A stretch of 64,000 nucleotides of DNA from Plecoglossus altivelis (lineage: Eukaryota; Chordata; Actinopteri; Osmeriformes; Plecoglossidae): assembly GCA_036571765.1 (NCBI GenBank), contig BROE01000013.1, forward strand, positions 7,846,709 to 7,910,708. Reading direction: 5' to 3'. A model generated the notes under the pieces. The model did not search any database. It saw nothing but the letters and a program-made list of their open reading frames with translations, and was not told the origin of the DNA. Shown here in pieces: positions 22,104 through 32,796 of this stretch (position 1 is the first letter of the stretch; every line of letters starts with the position of its first letter). Position numbers and translations under genes: made by a program.

Positions 22104-25100
22104 TGAGGGGGGGGCAAGGTTGAGGTCGGCAGTTTAGACACACCGTACTGCGCTATTGCCACAGCAACCGCGAAACAATGTAGGAAACAAAACACACAAA
22201 AAAAGAACATAGGAACAAGGATACCCTTGAACTAGGGCACGGGGTATGTTTATATAACCCTAGTGTGTGGATGTGCCTGTTCGCAGTCAGATACTCACCG
22301 GTTGGGCCCCCCCAACAGGGTAAGAGCCATCTGGCTGGCGCACACCCCAGTCATCTCCAGCCTTCGTTCCAGAGACAGCCCATAACGCTCCGCCATGGCA
22401 ACTAGTTGCTTGTGGAGCTCGTAAGATATGCTGGGAACCACCAAGCCCGAGTCTGGAGAAATGAAGGAAGATGAAACAGCTTCATGCGATGGTCATGTGG
22501 CCCTGGGCCAGGAAGACTGAGCTCATGCTGGGTACAGACAGGGAAAGCTATTAGGAGGTACGTGTATTTTGTCCTTAAACGCAATCATAAAGTATTTCAT
22601 GAGAAAGAGCTTGAAAAAAAAGAAAAGGGTTGGTTCCAGAGTTCCCCTGACTGAGGAGGACATGGTTAATGACTACATCTGTGCACTGATTCAGGTAATC
22701 ACCAGTCCATGTGGCTCTGAAGCAAATAGTAATGATCTGGGTGTGTGTATACACTCAAAAGTTACATGTCACAGACAGACACAGACAGAGTTAGCACACA
22801 CTCTCTGGGGACGGGAGTTTCTGCCTAAGCAGCAGCACATCCTCACGCGAGGAGCCCATTGGATTCCCTTGGGAAAGTCTCTTCCTCTGACCTGATCTTT
22901 CTCCTCCCCCCCCTCCCTCCCCCCACATCACGGAAGAGTCCCTCTTTCCTCTCTCACCCGTCACTGAAGGGCCAAACAACTAGGAGAGATACTGGCAGCT
23001 TTCCGAAACACACAGTGACTACGAGGCAGACAGGGCAGCAGATCAGGCCTGTGTTCACACGCACCCAAGCTGCCGGTCTTCCTGACCGTCTACACCCCCC
23101 CAGACACCCCCTCTACGCTGGTCTCCTTAGGGGTTCACACGGGAGGGGGGGGGGGGGGTCATGACGGAGGGTGGATGGTTTTCCCTCTCTTCTTACCTCC
23201 CCTTGATTGTGTTCGACCTACCACCATGTCCAGAGGGACTGGCAGACAACGAAGACACCTCACTTTAGTGGGTGAAGGCTTTCGTGGAACTGGTACGTGA
23301 TTGGCTTGTAAAGCCTTTTTCTGAGCACGGTTTATGCTGTCAGACTGCCAGGCCTCACTGGGAAGGTAGCTTATACCCCAGTCATTTCCTCAGTGACAGG
23401 CTGCGTAGTAGCAGGTTGTGGGCCTCTAGGGAGCCACAGCTAATCCTCAGGTAGTCCCCTGGCGGGCTAATCAAAGCAGGGGATGGAAAGCAGCCTGGCT
23501 CAGTGTCCCTTTGATAGAAAGGCCACTGGGAGGCAGCTAAGACCTTAATGGGGCCCTTAAAAGGTGTCCCCTACTACCAGGTGTTCAGCAGGCTCAGAAA
23601 GCAGCACGCAGGCACGCACACACCAGAGGCCGGTACACACGCAACATGACAACTCGCATGCAAACGCAGGCGTCCAGGCGCTCGTTCACGCACACACACC
23701 CAAGGTGACACACACGCACACACTCCCAAAGACACGAATGTCGTGCCTGGATGTAATGAACCCTATCTGTCAGCTGTCCAGGCTCCGCCCCCTGCTGCCT
23801 TTATCAGAGCTTGACAAAGACAGGTAATATGTTACACAGAAGCGGGAGGAGGGGGGGGAACTAGGTCCGCGTAGCCCATCCTTGTCCAATCACGCGAGCG
23901 ATAAGCACAGCAGTGTCAACTGCTCCTTCTCATGCAACCCGCCACTTTGAAGAGGCTGAAAGACAAGTGGAGGTGAGGGAGGGGGGGGGTGGAGAGGATG
24001 GGGCGGAGGCAGTGGTGATACTCTCAACCTATTGCTGTTTTGACCATGCCTTAGGGTGCGTTTCGCTTGTAATTCCTCTTGCTGTTGCAGCTCGACACCC
24101 GTTCCCCCCCTGACCTCACCCTCCCCATTCCGACACAGTTCTCAACCTCTCTCACACACACCCACTCTGGTGGTTGCGGGTACACACGCAACGCTCAACC
24201 TGCTGAACTGGGTAGCGAGGTAGCGAGGAGCACGCAGGCAGCGATGGTAAAATAAACTGAGCTGGAAGCAATCCTTCAAGCATGACAAGGACGCCAGAGG
24301 AGGCTGAAACCAATACACGAGGGCTGGACGCAGGCCATGAGCAATTAAGACTGCTGCTGAGACAGGTGGGGGGAGGGGGGAGCGAGAGAGGAAGGAGAGA
24401 GAGAGGAAGGAGAGAGAGACAGGAGGGGGATGGGGGAGGGAGAGAGGAAGGAGAGAGAGAGGAAGGAGAGAGAGAGAGGAAGGAAGGAAAGAGAGAGGAA
24501 GGGGAGAGAGAGGAAGGAGAGAGAGAGGAAGGGGAGAGAGACAGGAGGGGGATGGAAAGAGACAGGGAGACAGCGAGAGGAAAAGGTAAGAAACAAAAGA
24601 CGAGGCCTGCAGGGCTACAAGGACTGCAGTCCCTCAGGACCCCATCTGGGCCAGTTGCTGCACCTCCCAGCCTCATAATGATGATAAATGCAGGTCAACT
24701 GATTGGAACATTCCATTAGGTTACGTGTTGAGGGAGACAAATAATACTTGGGAGCAGACACGTCCTTGGCCCTCCCCCTCCCAGAGACACCTGGCTCAGG
24801 CCCGACTCAGGAGTAGTGCTCTGGCCCAGACTGTGATTGGACTGGAAAGGGGACAACTCTGGCTCAGACTGTGATTGGATGGGAAAGGGGACAGCTCTGG
24901 CTCAGACTGTGATTGGATGGAAAAGGGGACAGCTCTGGCTCAGACTGTGATTGGACTGGAGAGGGGACAGCTCTGGCTCAGACTGTGATTGGATGGAAAA
25001 GGGGACAACTCTGGCTCAGACTGTGTTTGGACTGGAGAGGGGACAACTCTGGCTCAGACTGTGATAAGATGAGAGAGGGGACGGGAAAGGGGACGGGAGA

Positions 25101-28100
25101 GGGGACGGGAGAGGGGACGGCTCTGGCTACCCGGCAGTGGGGAGACTGAGACGAGCTCAAGGCTCTAGGTGGGGACTAGGATGCAGCGTTCACACAGGAG
25201 ACGGTGACACTATCACTGTGCTGCAGCAGACAAATAAACAAGTCTCCGTAGTGTAAACGCACGTCCCCCTGGTCTGTGTGCAATGGGAACATTACGCCAA
25301 CGCAAACCTTACAGACGTCTGTTGTTCTAGACCCAGTCTCTTGTTGATTTAAATGTTTATAGTGGCATGGCGAGGCAGTCTAGGGTTTGTTGCCCGTGTG
25401 AGAGAGAGAGAGAGAAAGAGAGAGAGAGGTAGGCAAGGTGCTGTTTATGTTAAGCCCAGGACGGCCTGTCTAATTACAGGGTACAGAGGAAGGGGATTAA
25501 GATGACAGCATTTAGACTGAGACCTGCCCAGCCGGTAGAAGGGGGTTTGACTTCCTCAATCAGCAGATCCCAGTCTGCACCAGGGCTTGGCATGAAGCTG
25601 CAGGAGGTGCAGTGTGTGTGTGTGTGCTTCTGTGGATGTGCGTGTTTCTAGGAGTGTGAGTCACTCATGAACACAAGCGAGACAAGCTTGGCTACGTGAT
25701 ATCATCCCGTGTGATGGCTCTCGTAACTTCAGGTCTGCTTGAGCAGGTTTGTGTGTGGATGGCTGCAGGGATGAGTGAGAGGCCAGAGATGTGCAGGTGG
25801 GCTGCAGCTAGGCTGAGGGGCAGGCCTGGGTGTCGTCCCTGCCCCTCTGTCACCTGGACTGCAGGGCTGGAGCGTGCCTCTGGCTTATCACCATCTACAA
25901 CACACTTATGTAACACGTAGTGTGGATAGACTGACAGAACGGCTGGCTCCTATCAAGGTCCAACAGAAATAAACATTGCTGAGGAAGTACGGTTTCATCT
26001 TAAAAGGCTAAATAGTAACCTGAAGTCGAATTCCAGCCTGCCAGTCAGAGCACAGGGGGAGGTGGCCCTTCTGGCCAATAAGAAAGCAGCTATCGTCCCT
26101 TTACTAGAAGGAAAAGGCTATCAGCATTACATGGCAGACTGACATAACGAGTTTATCAAACTCCCCCACTTGGGTTCTATGATTTCCCGTCCGAAAATTA
26201 ATCCATGTGCGGTGGTGGAGACGGGCGGGTGCAAACGCAGAGGGCCTTCTGGTCAGGTTACACCGCTGTCCCATTCTTTGGCACAGCGTACACAACATAC
26301 ATTCCTGCAGTGTGTCCACATGTGAGACAATGTGCTTTTATGGGTCAGTGAGTGGATAGCTGTGTCTAGCCTTCTTGTCTCCTATCTTGGCTGTTCCACA
26401 AGGCTGAGGACCCTCCCTCTCTCCCTGCCTCCCCCCCTCCCTCTCTCCCTGCCTCCCCCCTCTCTCTCTCTGCCTCCCCCCTCTCCCTCCCTCGGCAGGT
26501 TTCCCTGACCAGCCTCACTGTTGTTGTTCCTCGTGCTCGTGGCCCATTAGAAAGCCCAATTATCCTGTGATTTGTCTGTCTGAGAGGCTATTCTTAGGTC
26601 TGTGCACCATGTCCTGTCTGCGCAGCTGCAGACACACACACACACATCTTAGACCATGTCTGGGTCTGGGTATATACAAGTGAGGGTGTGTGTGTGTGTG
26701 TGTGACGAAGAGAGGTTGTGTGTCTGTTTCCTACAGCTGAAGGCCAAAACTCATTTCCTGGTCCATCATGGGATCCTCCAAGCAGCACTTCCTTTTCAAA
26801 GCACCCTGGACTTTGGAGTTTGAAGATGTGTCTGGAGAGGTTGGAAGGCCCAGTGTGGTGGTGTGTCCTTCACATCTTACCAGTGCAGTACTCCTTCCCT
26901 CCGTGGACAGGAACGCTGATCTGCCGGTACACCACCGGCTTCACCTCCAAGATGTTCTCGTCATGGCGGTACCGCGACTGCGTTTGCTCGTTTGGCGTGC
27001 TGCGGGGCCGCGCTCGCTGGTTGCCGTGGCGCTCCGTGCCGTCGATCTGCGAGAAGACCGCCGCCTTGTCGAACAGGGCGAGGTTCCCCTCGAAGTCGAA
27101 GTCGGTGTCCAGGCCCTCGTCCACGCCGTCGCCGAAGCACTCGTCATCCCTCAGCCTCAGCAGGCCTCCTGCGTGACCGTTCTTCAGGCCGTTCTTCTTG
27201 GGCGTGGCCTGGGTGGACCCCCTGCCGCCGGACGAGCCCTGAGCACCTGAGGGAACCAGAGCAGCGACCTCAGATGAATACAGCATCAGGAATGCCTTAC
27301 ATGCAGCTAGGATGAAGGCCATCGGAGTGGATCCCACTAACTTGGTCAAAAAGCACAATCTGGAACGACACGCTTCTTATCCAGTTTGTCCGTGTTGACT
27401 AATATGATTGGATATCACGATCATTAACACAAGTTGGTCTTCTACTCAGAATGAGGGACAATAGAGGGGCTCGGACTGGCAACGTTTACATACGTGCGCA
27501 AACAAAACAAAAACGGGGGGGGGGGGGGGGACAAAACAAAAGAACCAAGATGAGAACAAACAAAAAAAACAAAAACTGGAAAAACCTGGTGTTCAACTCC
27601 ACCAGTGCCAAGCTCTCACGCTAACCTAGAGAGCTGGAGTCGCACGCGAGTGTCACTGTGACAGCTAGCTGCTCTGGGCTCTCACGCAAAACACGCACAC
27701 ACCAAACTGAACCATTGAGCCTTGAACCATTCAGGTTGGCCTGACCTTCCCAAAGCATAGACCTGCGGTTTGAAATCACCTTGAAGTGTTTGATGAGGCT
27801 ACGTGCTTGTTTGGAGCCTTGAGGCTGGAAGGCACAGCACGCTCAATTCATTCAACTGTTGGTGTGTGCTTTGGGACAAGAGCAAACAGTTCACAGAATC
27901 CGGTGAATCCGCAGCTGTGATTCATGCTACAAGTGCTGGGTGAGAGTGAGCCACATACCTGCATCCCCTTGGCAAAGCTCCAAGACACGTAGACAATGAC
28001 ATGCAGGCCGGGCCGGGCCGATACAGCGAATGAGCTAATACAGAGATCCAGAATACGTGACAAGATATGAGATGTCAATATTGGCATCACCGCTGCCGAG

Positions 28101-30992
28101 CCGTGTGGGGAGAAAACTAATCGAGTGGATCAGAGGGACAAGTCGCACAGTGCGTGAGACGCGTCGTCGGGCCTCGACGAAGGGGGAAGTGTGTTCACAT
28201 GCGAACAGACGGGAGATTGACAGGAGGAAACACCCCCCCTGCACACACCTCTATGCTTGTGACATCCACCATCCAATCAAGTGCAGGAAGGAAGAGGTGA
28301 AGCTGGGTGTGTAAACGTCGTAGGGGGGCAGGGGAACAGGCCTGCACACGACTTCCTATCCAGTTCAACTGACATGCTGACTCCGGGATGGCGGCTGGAT
28401 ATGGGGACATGATGAACAGCCTTATGATCTGTTCTTCAGTAAATCTCTGTCTTGGTCGGAGGAATTCTGGGGTGGGGTGGGTTTCAGGCTAACAGAAGGG
28501 GGGGGGGGGGGTCCAGGAATGTTGATATCATTTTGATAGTCCATTCAAACATTCCCATTCAACTCTCCCAGAAAGATTGACAACAGATAAATTGGAAAAC
28601 GTTTGTGTAGCACCCGTGGACTTGCATAAGCAGAGCCCCCCCTCCCCTCCCCTCCCCAATGGACTAGCCCCAGGCCTAGTCAGTGAGCATGCCATTGCGT
28701 GTGAAAGGGTCAGCCCAACCCCTGCCACTCAGCACTTTGGCCCCATATAATTTGTGCATTAGCTCCTTGGCCGCTGGCCCGAGAACTGGAGATTAAAATA
28801 AAAAGTCAAAGGTAAACAGTGCTTCCACAATTGATATGGCCTGGCCTTCTGAGCTCCCTGGGACAACACAGCTTCCTGTGTGGAGGTGGGGGGGGGCAGG
28901 CTTCCTGTGCTGGACTGGACTGGAGAGAGGGAGAGAGGAGACAGACAGACAGAGGGAAAACAGAGGGGGCATAGAGGCACGTAAACTGGGCCTTGCATAA
29001 TCTCCTCTTTAGGAAGAGAGACACAGCGCGGGAGGGGGAGGGAGGGCGGTGGGAGTGGAGGAGGGGGTGTTTATTGATCTTAGTCACACACGTATTGTAA
29101 AGAGGAACTTTGGTACAGGCCTTTAGCACGCTATGGGAATCTTGGGGGAAGTCACAGCAACAGTGCCTGGCAGCCTTCAGTCAGGCTCTAACTTGTTAGT
29201 TAAACTCCAAGATTAAAAAGAGCCAAGCACCTATGTTTAGATCAGACTGCAATACACAGAGCAGCTACCTACTGGCCAAGCGCTGCTAGCCCCTAGACGA
29301 CAAGGTTTGTTAGCTCAGCCTAAAAATGTATAGGACGCATTTAAAAGGCACATCTGAAGTGAGTAATGCAGTCAGTTACATTTTTTACAATCAAGCCAAC
29401 CAATAAACAGGAGTATTGCATGTCAAGGTACAGGACAGCTAAAGTAGACTGCAGATTTAAGGTGAGGACAGATCAGACTGCTGGGCCCCAAATTCAACCA
29501 AGAGGGAACTGCAGGTCCCCTTCCACGTTACCAAGTACCCTGTAACCACTAGCCCTCGTTTCTAATCTGACACTGTTCCAGTAATCAAGCTAAGAGTGTA
29601 CAGAAACACTGTGTTTTTCTGCCGTTTATTCTCCTCAGCCCCTGCGTGAGTCACAACGCAGGGTGACAGACGCTCAGATGATGTCTTGGCTCAGCTTCAG
29701 TGACACTTGACAAACGTGCAGGGCCCAGGGATTAGGACAGGAGTTGTGTGTGACACTGATATATGTCCTTTCATTTCCTCCTGTCACTTTACACGGAATG
29801 AGATAAAGACAGGGAACTTTCTGCTCTGTCAGCAAACCAAGAACAATGAAAACATGGTTCCAGGCTGTGACTGGGTCATTTTTTAAACTCACATAAACAT
29901 GGCAGGGTGAGAATGTGTGGTTGAGCGTGACTCTCTTTCTTGATCACTGTTACATTTGGCAACATATTTGGTCACAAAGTATTCGTGTTTGTCACAGAGC
30001 CTAAATATGAGAATACATCTATGCAGGTTAACCACCCACGGGAAATGTTCCTTGAAACAGGGGGGGAGAATTTAAAATAAGAGGTGATTCAAAGGAGTCG
30101 TACGCAACAACACATACCATCATGATAAACTCAGTCCGGCAAAAATGCCTCGAAACACGTTTGATACCCGGATATTTTTGTAGGCTATTTAAAGCCAGTA
30201 TCACACCGAAATGAATTGTATATCCTGTTGTAAAGAAAGAGTCAATGATTTATGATGAATTTCCCTTGAGTTGTAGTCATGCTTCGACTATGGTGTTACA
30301 TTACAGAGAAGGCTTTAGAAGAGGCAGTGCAGGGAATGTGCCCTCTAAACAGCATGCACACTGAGGCTGATCAGAATAATTCCTTCCAGATCTTTGTGCT
30401 AATACTTCGCCGTCACGGGATCTCTTAACGCACCTTTGCGAGTGAGGATGGTGATTGGAGCAGAAGTAGAGGCCTGGGTGCTGTTTCCCACACAGCTGCC
30501 CCTACTCATCTGACTGCTACTGTGGCCTGAGTAGCTGAGAGGGATGTCAGTCACAACCCTCTGGCCCACATTGCTCTTGCTGCTGCTGCTGCTGCTGATG
30601 TTATTGTTGCTGCTTCCAGTCGCCATATCCAGGACTTTCAGCTCTTTGATATCCATTGCACTGCAGGCACAGATATTGACAGAGTTCAAGCCAAATATAG
30701 TTCAAAATAGTGTAGTTTGACCCTGGCAATCCATGATAAGCGTTGTTGTGTTATGTTATCTAACACTGGAGTCTGTTGAAATGTGTACCGTCTAGAGAAG
30801 ATCTAGCCCTCATGAGTATAGTACTTGCCTGAATGTGACCTCAGGGACAGGACACTTGACTCCATTGTGGAAAGGCTGTCTGAGTGAGATGGTCTGACTA
30901 GCCTGGTCCACAGAAGAGACTTCACCCTGATACACTCCCAGAGTCGGGCCACAGTTGATAGACACCAGGCTGCCTAACCAGTCCGCAGCCAT
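21040..30992 (-). CDS. edc3: EDC3, enhancer of mRNA-decapping protein 3
   Basis: Cytoplasmic P-body scaffold that binds DCP2, DDX6 and RNA and promotes decapping. Six coding exons (30992..30829, 30660..30434, 27246..26881, 22452..22299, 21837..21620, 21374..21040) join in frame to 487 aa; human EDC3 is 508. Residues 1-54 are the LSm-like domain (MAADWLGSLVSINCG). About 55-175 is a low-complexity linker with a run of six serines. About 178-195 is the FDF motif (DTDFDFEGNLALF) that contacts DDX6. About 250-487 is the YjeF_N-like dimerisation domain, with the highly conserved end GCKFVIPLHSA. The first coding intron has a GC donor. The linker lacks the Arg-rich RRHNSW segment expected from human EDC3, and I did not find it in the 3.2-kb intron between the second and third coding exons. 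Confidence 0.95.
21620..21837 (-). CDS. edc3: EDC3 coding exon 5 (YjeF_N core)
   Basis: 218 bases. Acceptor CCTCCAG, donor GTACAAAAC. Residues 304-376, containing KNVHQRPTVALLCGPHV, GAQGISCGRHLANHDV and the VILFLPN strand. The GRHL Rossmann-type loop is intact. Confidence 0.95.
22057..22101. repeat. (GT)n microsatellite in an EDC3 intron
   Basis: About 45 bases of uninterrupted GT on the plus strand, between EDC3 coding exons 4 and 5. Confidence 0.95.
22299..22452 (-). CDS. edc3: EDC3 coding exon 4 (start of YjeF_N domain)
   Basis: 154 bases. Acceptor TTCTCCAG, donor GTGAGTATC. Residues 253-303, with the ERRLEMTGVCASQMALTLLG signature and GGPNR, found in all animal EDC3. Confidence 0.95.
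24364..24592. repeat. (GAGAGAGGAAGGA)n purine tract
   Basis: About 230 bases of irregular GAGAGA/GGAAGGA units on the plus strand. The 145-codon Glu-Arg-Gly frame through it is a repeat artefact. Confidence 0.95.
24810..25130. repeat. 38-bp minisatellite, about seven copies, ending in 12-bp units
   Basis: Units begin CTCTGGCTCAGACTGTGATT and continue with GGA(C)TGGAAAGGGGACA. Copies alternate between GGACTGGAGAGGGG and GGATGGAAAAGGGG variants. The 3' end (25075..25118) switches to a GGGGACGGGAGA unit. Confidence 0.95.
26881..27246 (-). CDS. edc3: EDC3 coding exon 3 (FDF motif)
   Basis: 366 bases. Acceptor CCCTCAG, donor GTAAGATG. Residues 131-253: a Gly-rich start, QATPKKNGLKNG, DDECFGD, the FDF motif, then the RYRHDENILE block. 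Markedly richer in GC and CpG than the surrounding introns. Confidence 0.94.
27247..30433 (-). other. EDC3 intron between coding exons 2 and 3
   Basis: 3.2 kb. I looked for an exon encoding the missing RRHNSW-type linker and found none. It holds a poly-G run (about 27517..27530), a second poly-G run near 28500, and otherwise unique sequence. Confidence 0.65.
30434..30660 (-). CDS. edc3: EDC3 coding exon 2 (serine-rich linker)
   Basis: 227 bases. Acceptor TGCCTGCAG, donor CAAAG|GTGCGT. Begins MDIKELKVLDM after the split Ser codon and Ala, then Asn/Ser-rich sequence with six consecutive serines coded by a CAG/AGC-type repeat (plus strand near 30576..30597). Poorly conserved linker; the donor is acceptable but not strong. 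Confidence 0.85.
30829..30992 (-). CDS. edc3: EDC3 coding exon 1 (LSm-like domain)
   Basis: 164 coding bases from ATG at 30992..30990. The exon likely starts at 30996 after the acceptor CCCTGATAG. It ends after TTCAG, and the intron begins GCAAGTAC, a GC donor that otherwise fits U1 well. Encodes residues 1-54 and two bases of codon 55. Confidence 0.92.
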
Positions 30993-31366
30993 GATTCTAT
31001 CAGGGATGAAGACAGTACAAATCTAATCGTTAGTTCACTTTTAAACAATTGTATAGCTCACTGACACAAGAGGTTGAGTACAGGTTGGATAAAATAAAGG
31101 TTAGTTTCCACAAAACCGGAAAAATCATTTCGGGCGTTATGGCCCACAAAGCGAGGTAGACGATTTGTTTAAACTTACTGAGCTAGCTATAATTGCTAGC
31201 TAGTTTAAAGGCTTAGCCGGCACCATGCAACCACTTGCTAGTTAGGTATTAGCAAACATTTGGTAGCTCTCTGTCACACATAGACACAATCCCAAATCCC
31301 GTGTGATTAAATGCATTGTATACGATTACATATACATTTAGTCTTACATATTAAGCAACAAACCTC

Positions 31367-31460
31367 CACAAGAAACACCGCTATGTCCGCGGTGTTTGAA
31401 AGCTATCAGTAGCTACGTGTCGGAGCTCTCCAAGAATGTTTATTTCCTGATCTTAGATGC
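31367..31460 (-). promoter_or_regulatory. edc3: Inferred EDC3 promoter and non-coding first exon
   Basis: Minus-strand CpG-containing sequence with an ETS-type GGAAGTGACGCATC site near 31460..31475, followed by a probable exon ending CTTGTGGAG|GTTTGTTG near 31367. It is TATA-less. Assigned to EDC3 because the next exon on this strand is EDC3 coding exon 1 (30996). Confidence 0.4.
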
Positions 31461-31736
31461 GTCACTTCCTTTACTTTTTAGTTTTGTGCTTCGGTTATTA
31501 TTTTTCTTTAATTTAATTATAGTTGACTTTTAGACAGGTCTAGGTGACACTTTATGAACAAACAAGTAAAATACTTGAATAGTTACTTGGTGCTTACTGA
31601 AGCGTACAAACATGGCTGCCTTTGGCTCCAGAGCGCTCTAGAATGTTTATGCATTTCTTTGTTTTTGTGTATCTTCACAAAAAAGAGACAATCCCAGTTA
31701 AAATAACAAAGTCCGTTGTTGATGCTTTTCTTTTCA

Positions 31737-31742
31737 TTTATT
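31737..31742 (-). terminator. cyp1a: CYP1A polyadenylation signal (AATAAA)
   Basis: TTTATT on the plus strand, read AATAAA on the minus strand, about 0.76 kb after the CYP1A stop. It is the last clear signal before the EDC3 promoter, so the 3'UTR probably covers about 32498..31720. Confidence 0.6.
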
Positions 31743-32498
31743 AAAAATCATCTGCATATTTATACATTTTATATGAAGTCCTTCGGTACATAATGACGTT
31801 AATTACACAAGATAGTGATACAAATGGGATTACATAGTCAAACATGTAAAAAAAATTTGGTATCCTGATAAATTACACAATGCCTCAGTGAAACTGTTAA
31901 CCCAATATATACACATTTTAGACACACAAAAAGTACTACCTAGTACACATTGGCTTAAGCACATACAGAAACAATCACATTTTGGGATAGAAACATAGCT
32001 TCGGTCTCTTATGACCACATACAACGGGTGTTCTCAGTGTGGATTTTTTTTTTTTAGGATAGAAATAATATCTTCTAGTCCTGGCTCTTATGCCACCTGA
32101 ATGAGATTGAGAAGGCACTTTGTTGAGTAAAGAAGTGATGCAGCCATTGAAACAGTGACATTCAAATAAAGCAATGAGACTAACAACCATTAACTGCACA
32201 ATTTGGTTCTCATTGTATTGCTACCAGTGGGTTTTAGTCTCCTCAAAATAGTCTGATGCAAAAAGATGTGTACTTAAGGCCCAGAGGCACCACAATAGCC
32301 TGTCAGGTCTCACCAAGAAGCACCACCTGGAGGAACTGAAAGCCACAGATTGTCTTTATCTAAAAAAAAATGGGATCGTGTTAATGCCCCTTTTTTAACA
32401 ACTGTCACTGTTTTCTCCGAAACACCCATGAGACAAATTTCTGATTCAGAATTTGGCCAATGTATGCCTTTTCTTATTTGACAGAAGTCAAATGGACC

Positions 32499-32796
32499 TC
32501 ACTCCACCTCCATAGCTCTCATGCTGGCCTTTAGATAGCAGCGCTTGTGCTTCATGGTCAAGCCGTACTCTGGAGTCATGTCCAGCTTCTCCCCGGGCAT
32601 TTCTCTGAAGCTCATCTTATGCACCAGTATGGCCAGGAAGAGAAAGACTTCATTGCGACCTATCAACTCGCCAATGCAGCGACGTTTGCCCATGCCAAAG
32701 ATGAGGACCTTCTCTCCCTCCAGCTTGTTCAGCTCTGTGCCGTCATCGCTCAGAAAGCGGTCTGGGTTGAAAGTAGAAGGTTCCTTCCACAGTTCA
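32499..32796 (-). CDS. cyp1a: CYP1A coding exon 6 (haem-binding loop)
   Basis: 298 bases including TGA at 32501..32499. Acceptor CTCCGCAG. Carries FNPDRF, the haem loop with Cys463, and MTPEYGLTMKHKRCYLKASM near the C-terminus. Confidence 0.97.

Larger units (their letters stand above)
22453..26880 (-). other. EDC3 intron between coding exons 3 and 4
   Basis: A 4.4-kb intron with no additional exon recognised. It contains purine tracts, a 38-bp minisatellite and a CT-rich block (26404..26490), plus unique sequence. Confidence 0.7.

Noticed and set aside
26718..27315. Open frames of 107-160 codons on the plus strand
   Set aside because: Antisense to the GC-rich EDC3 FDF exon.
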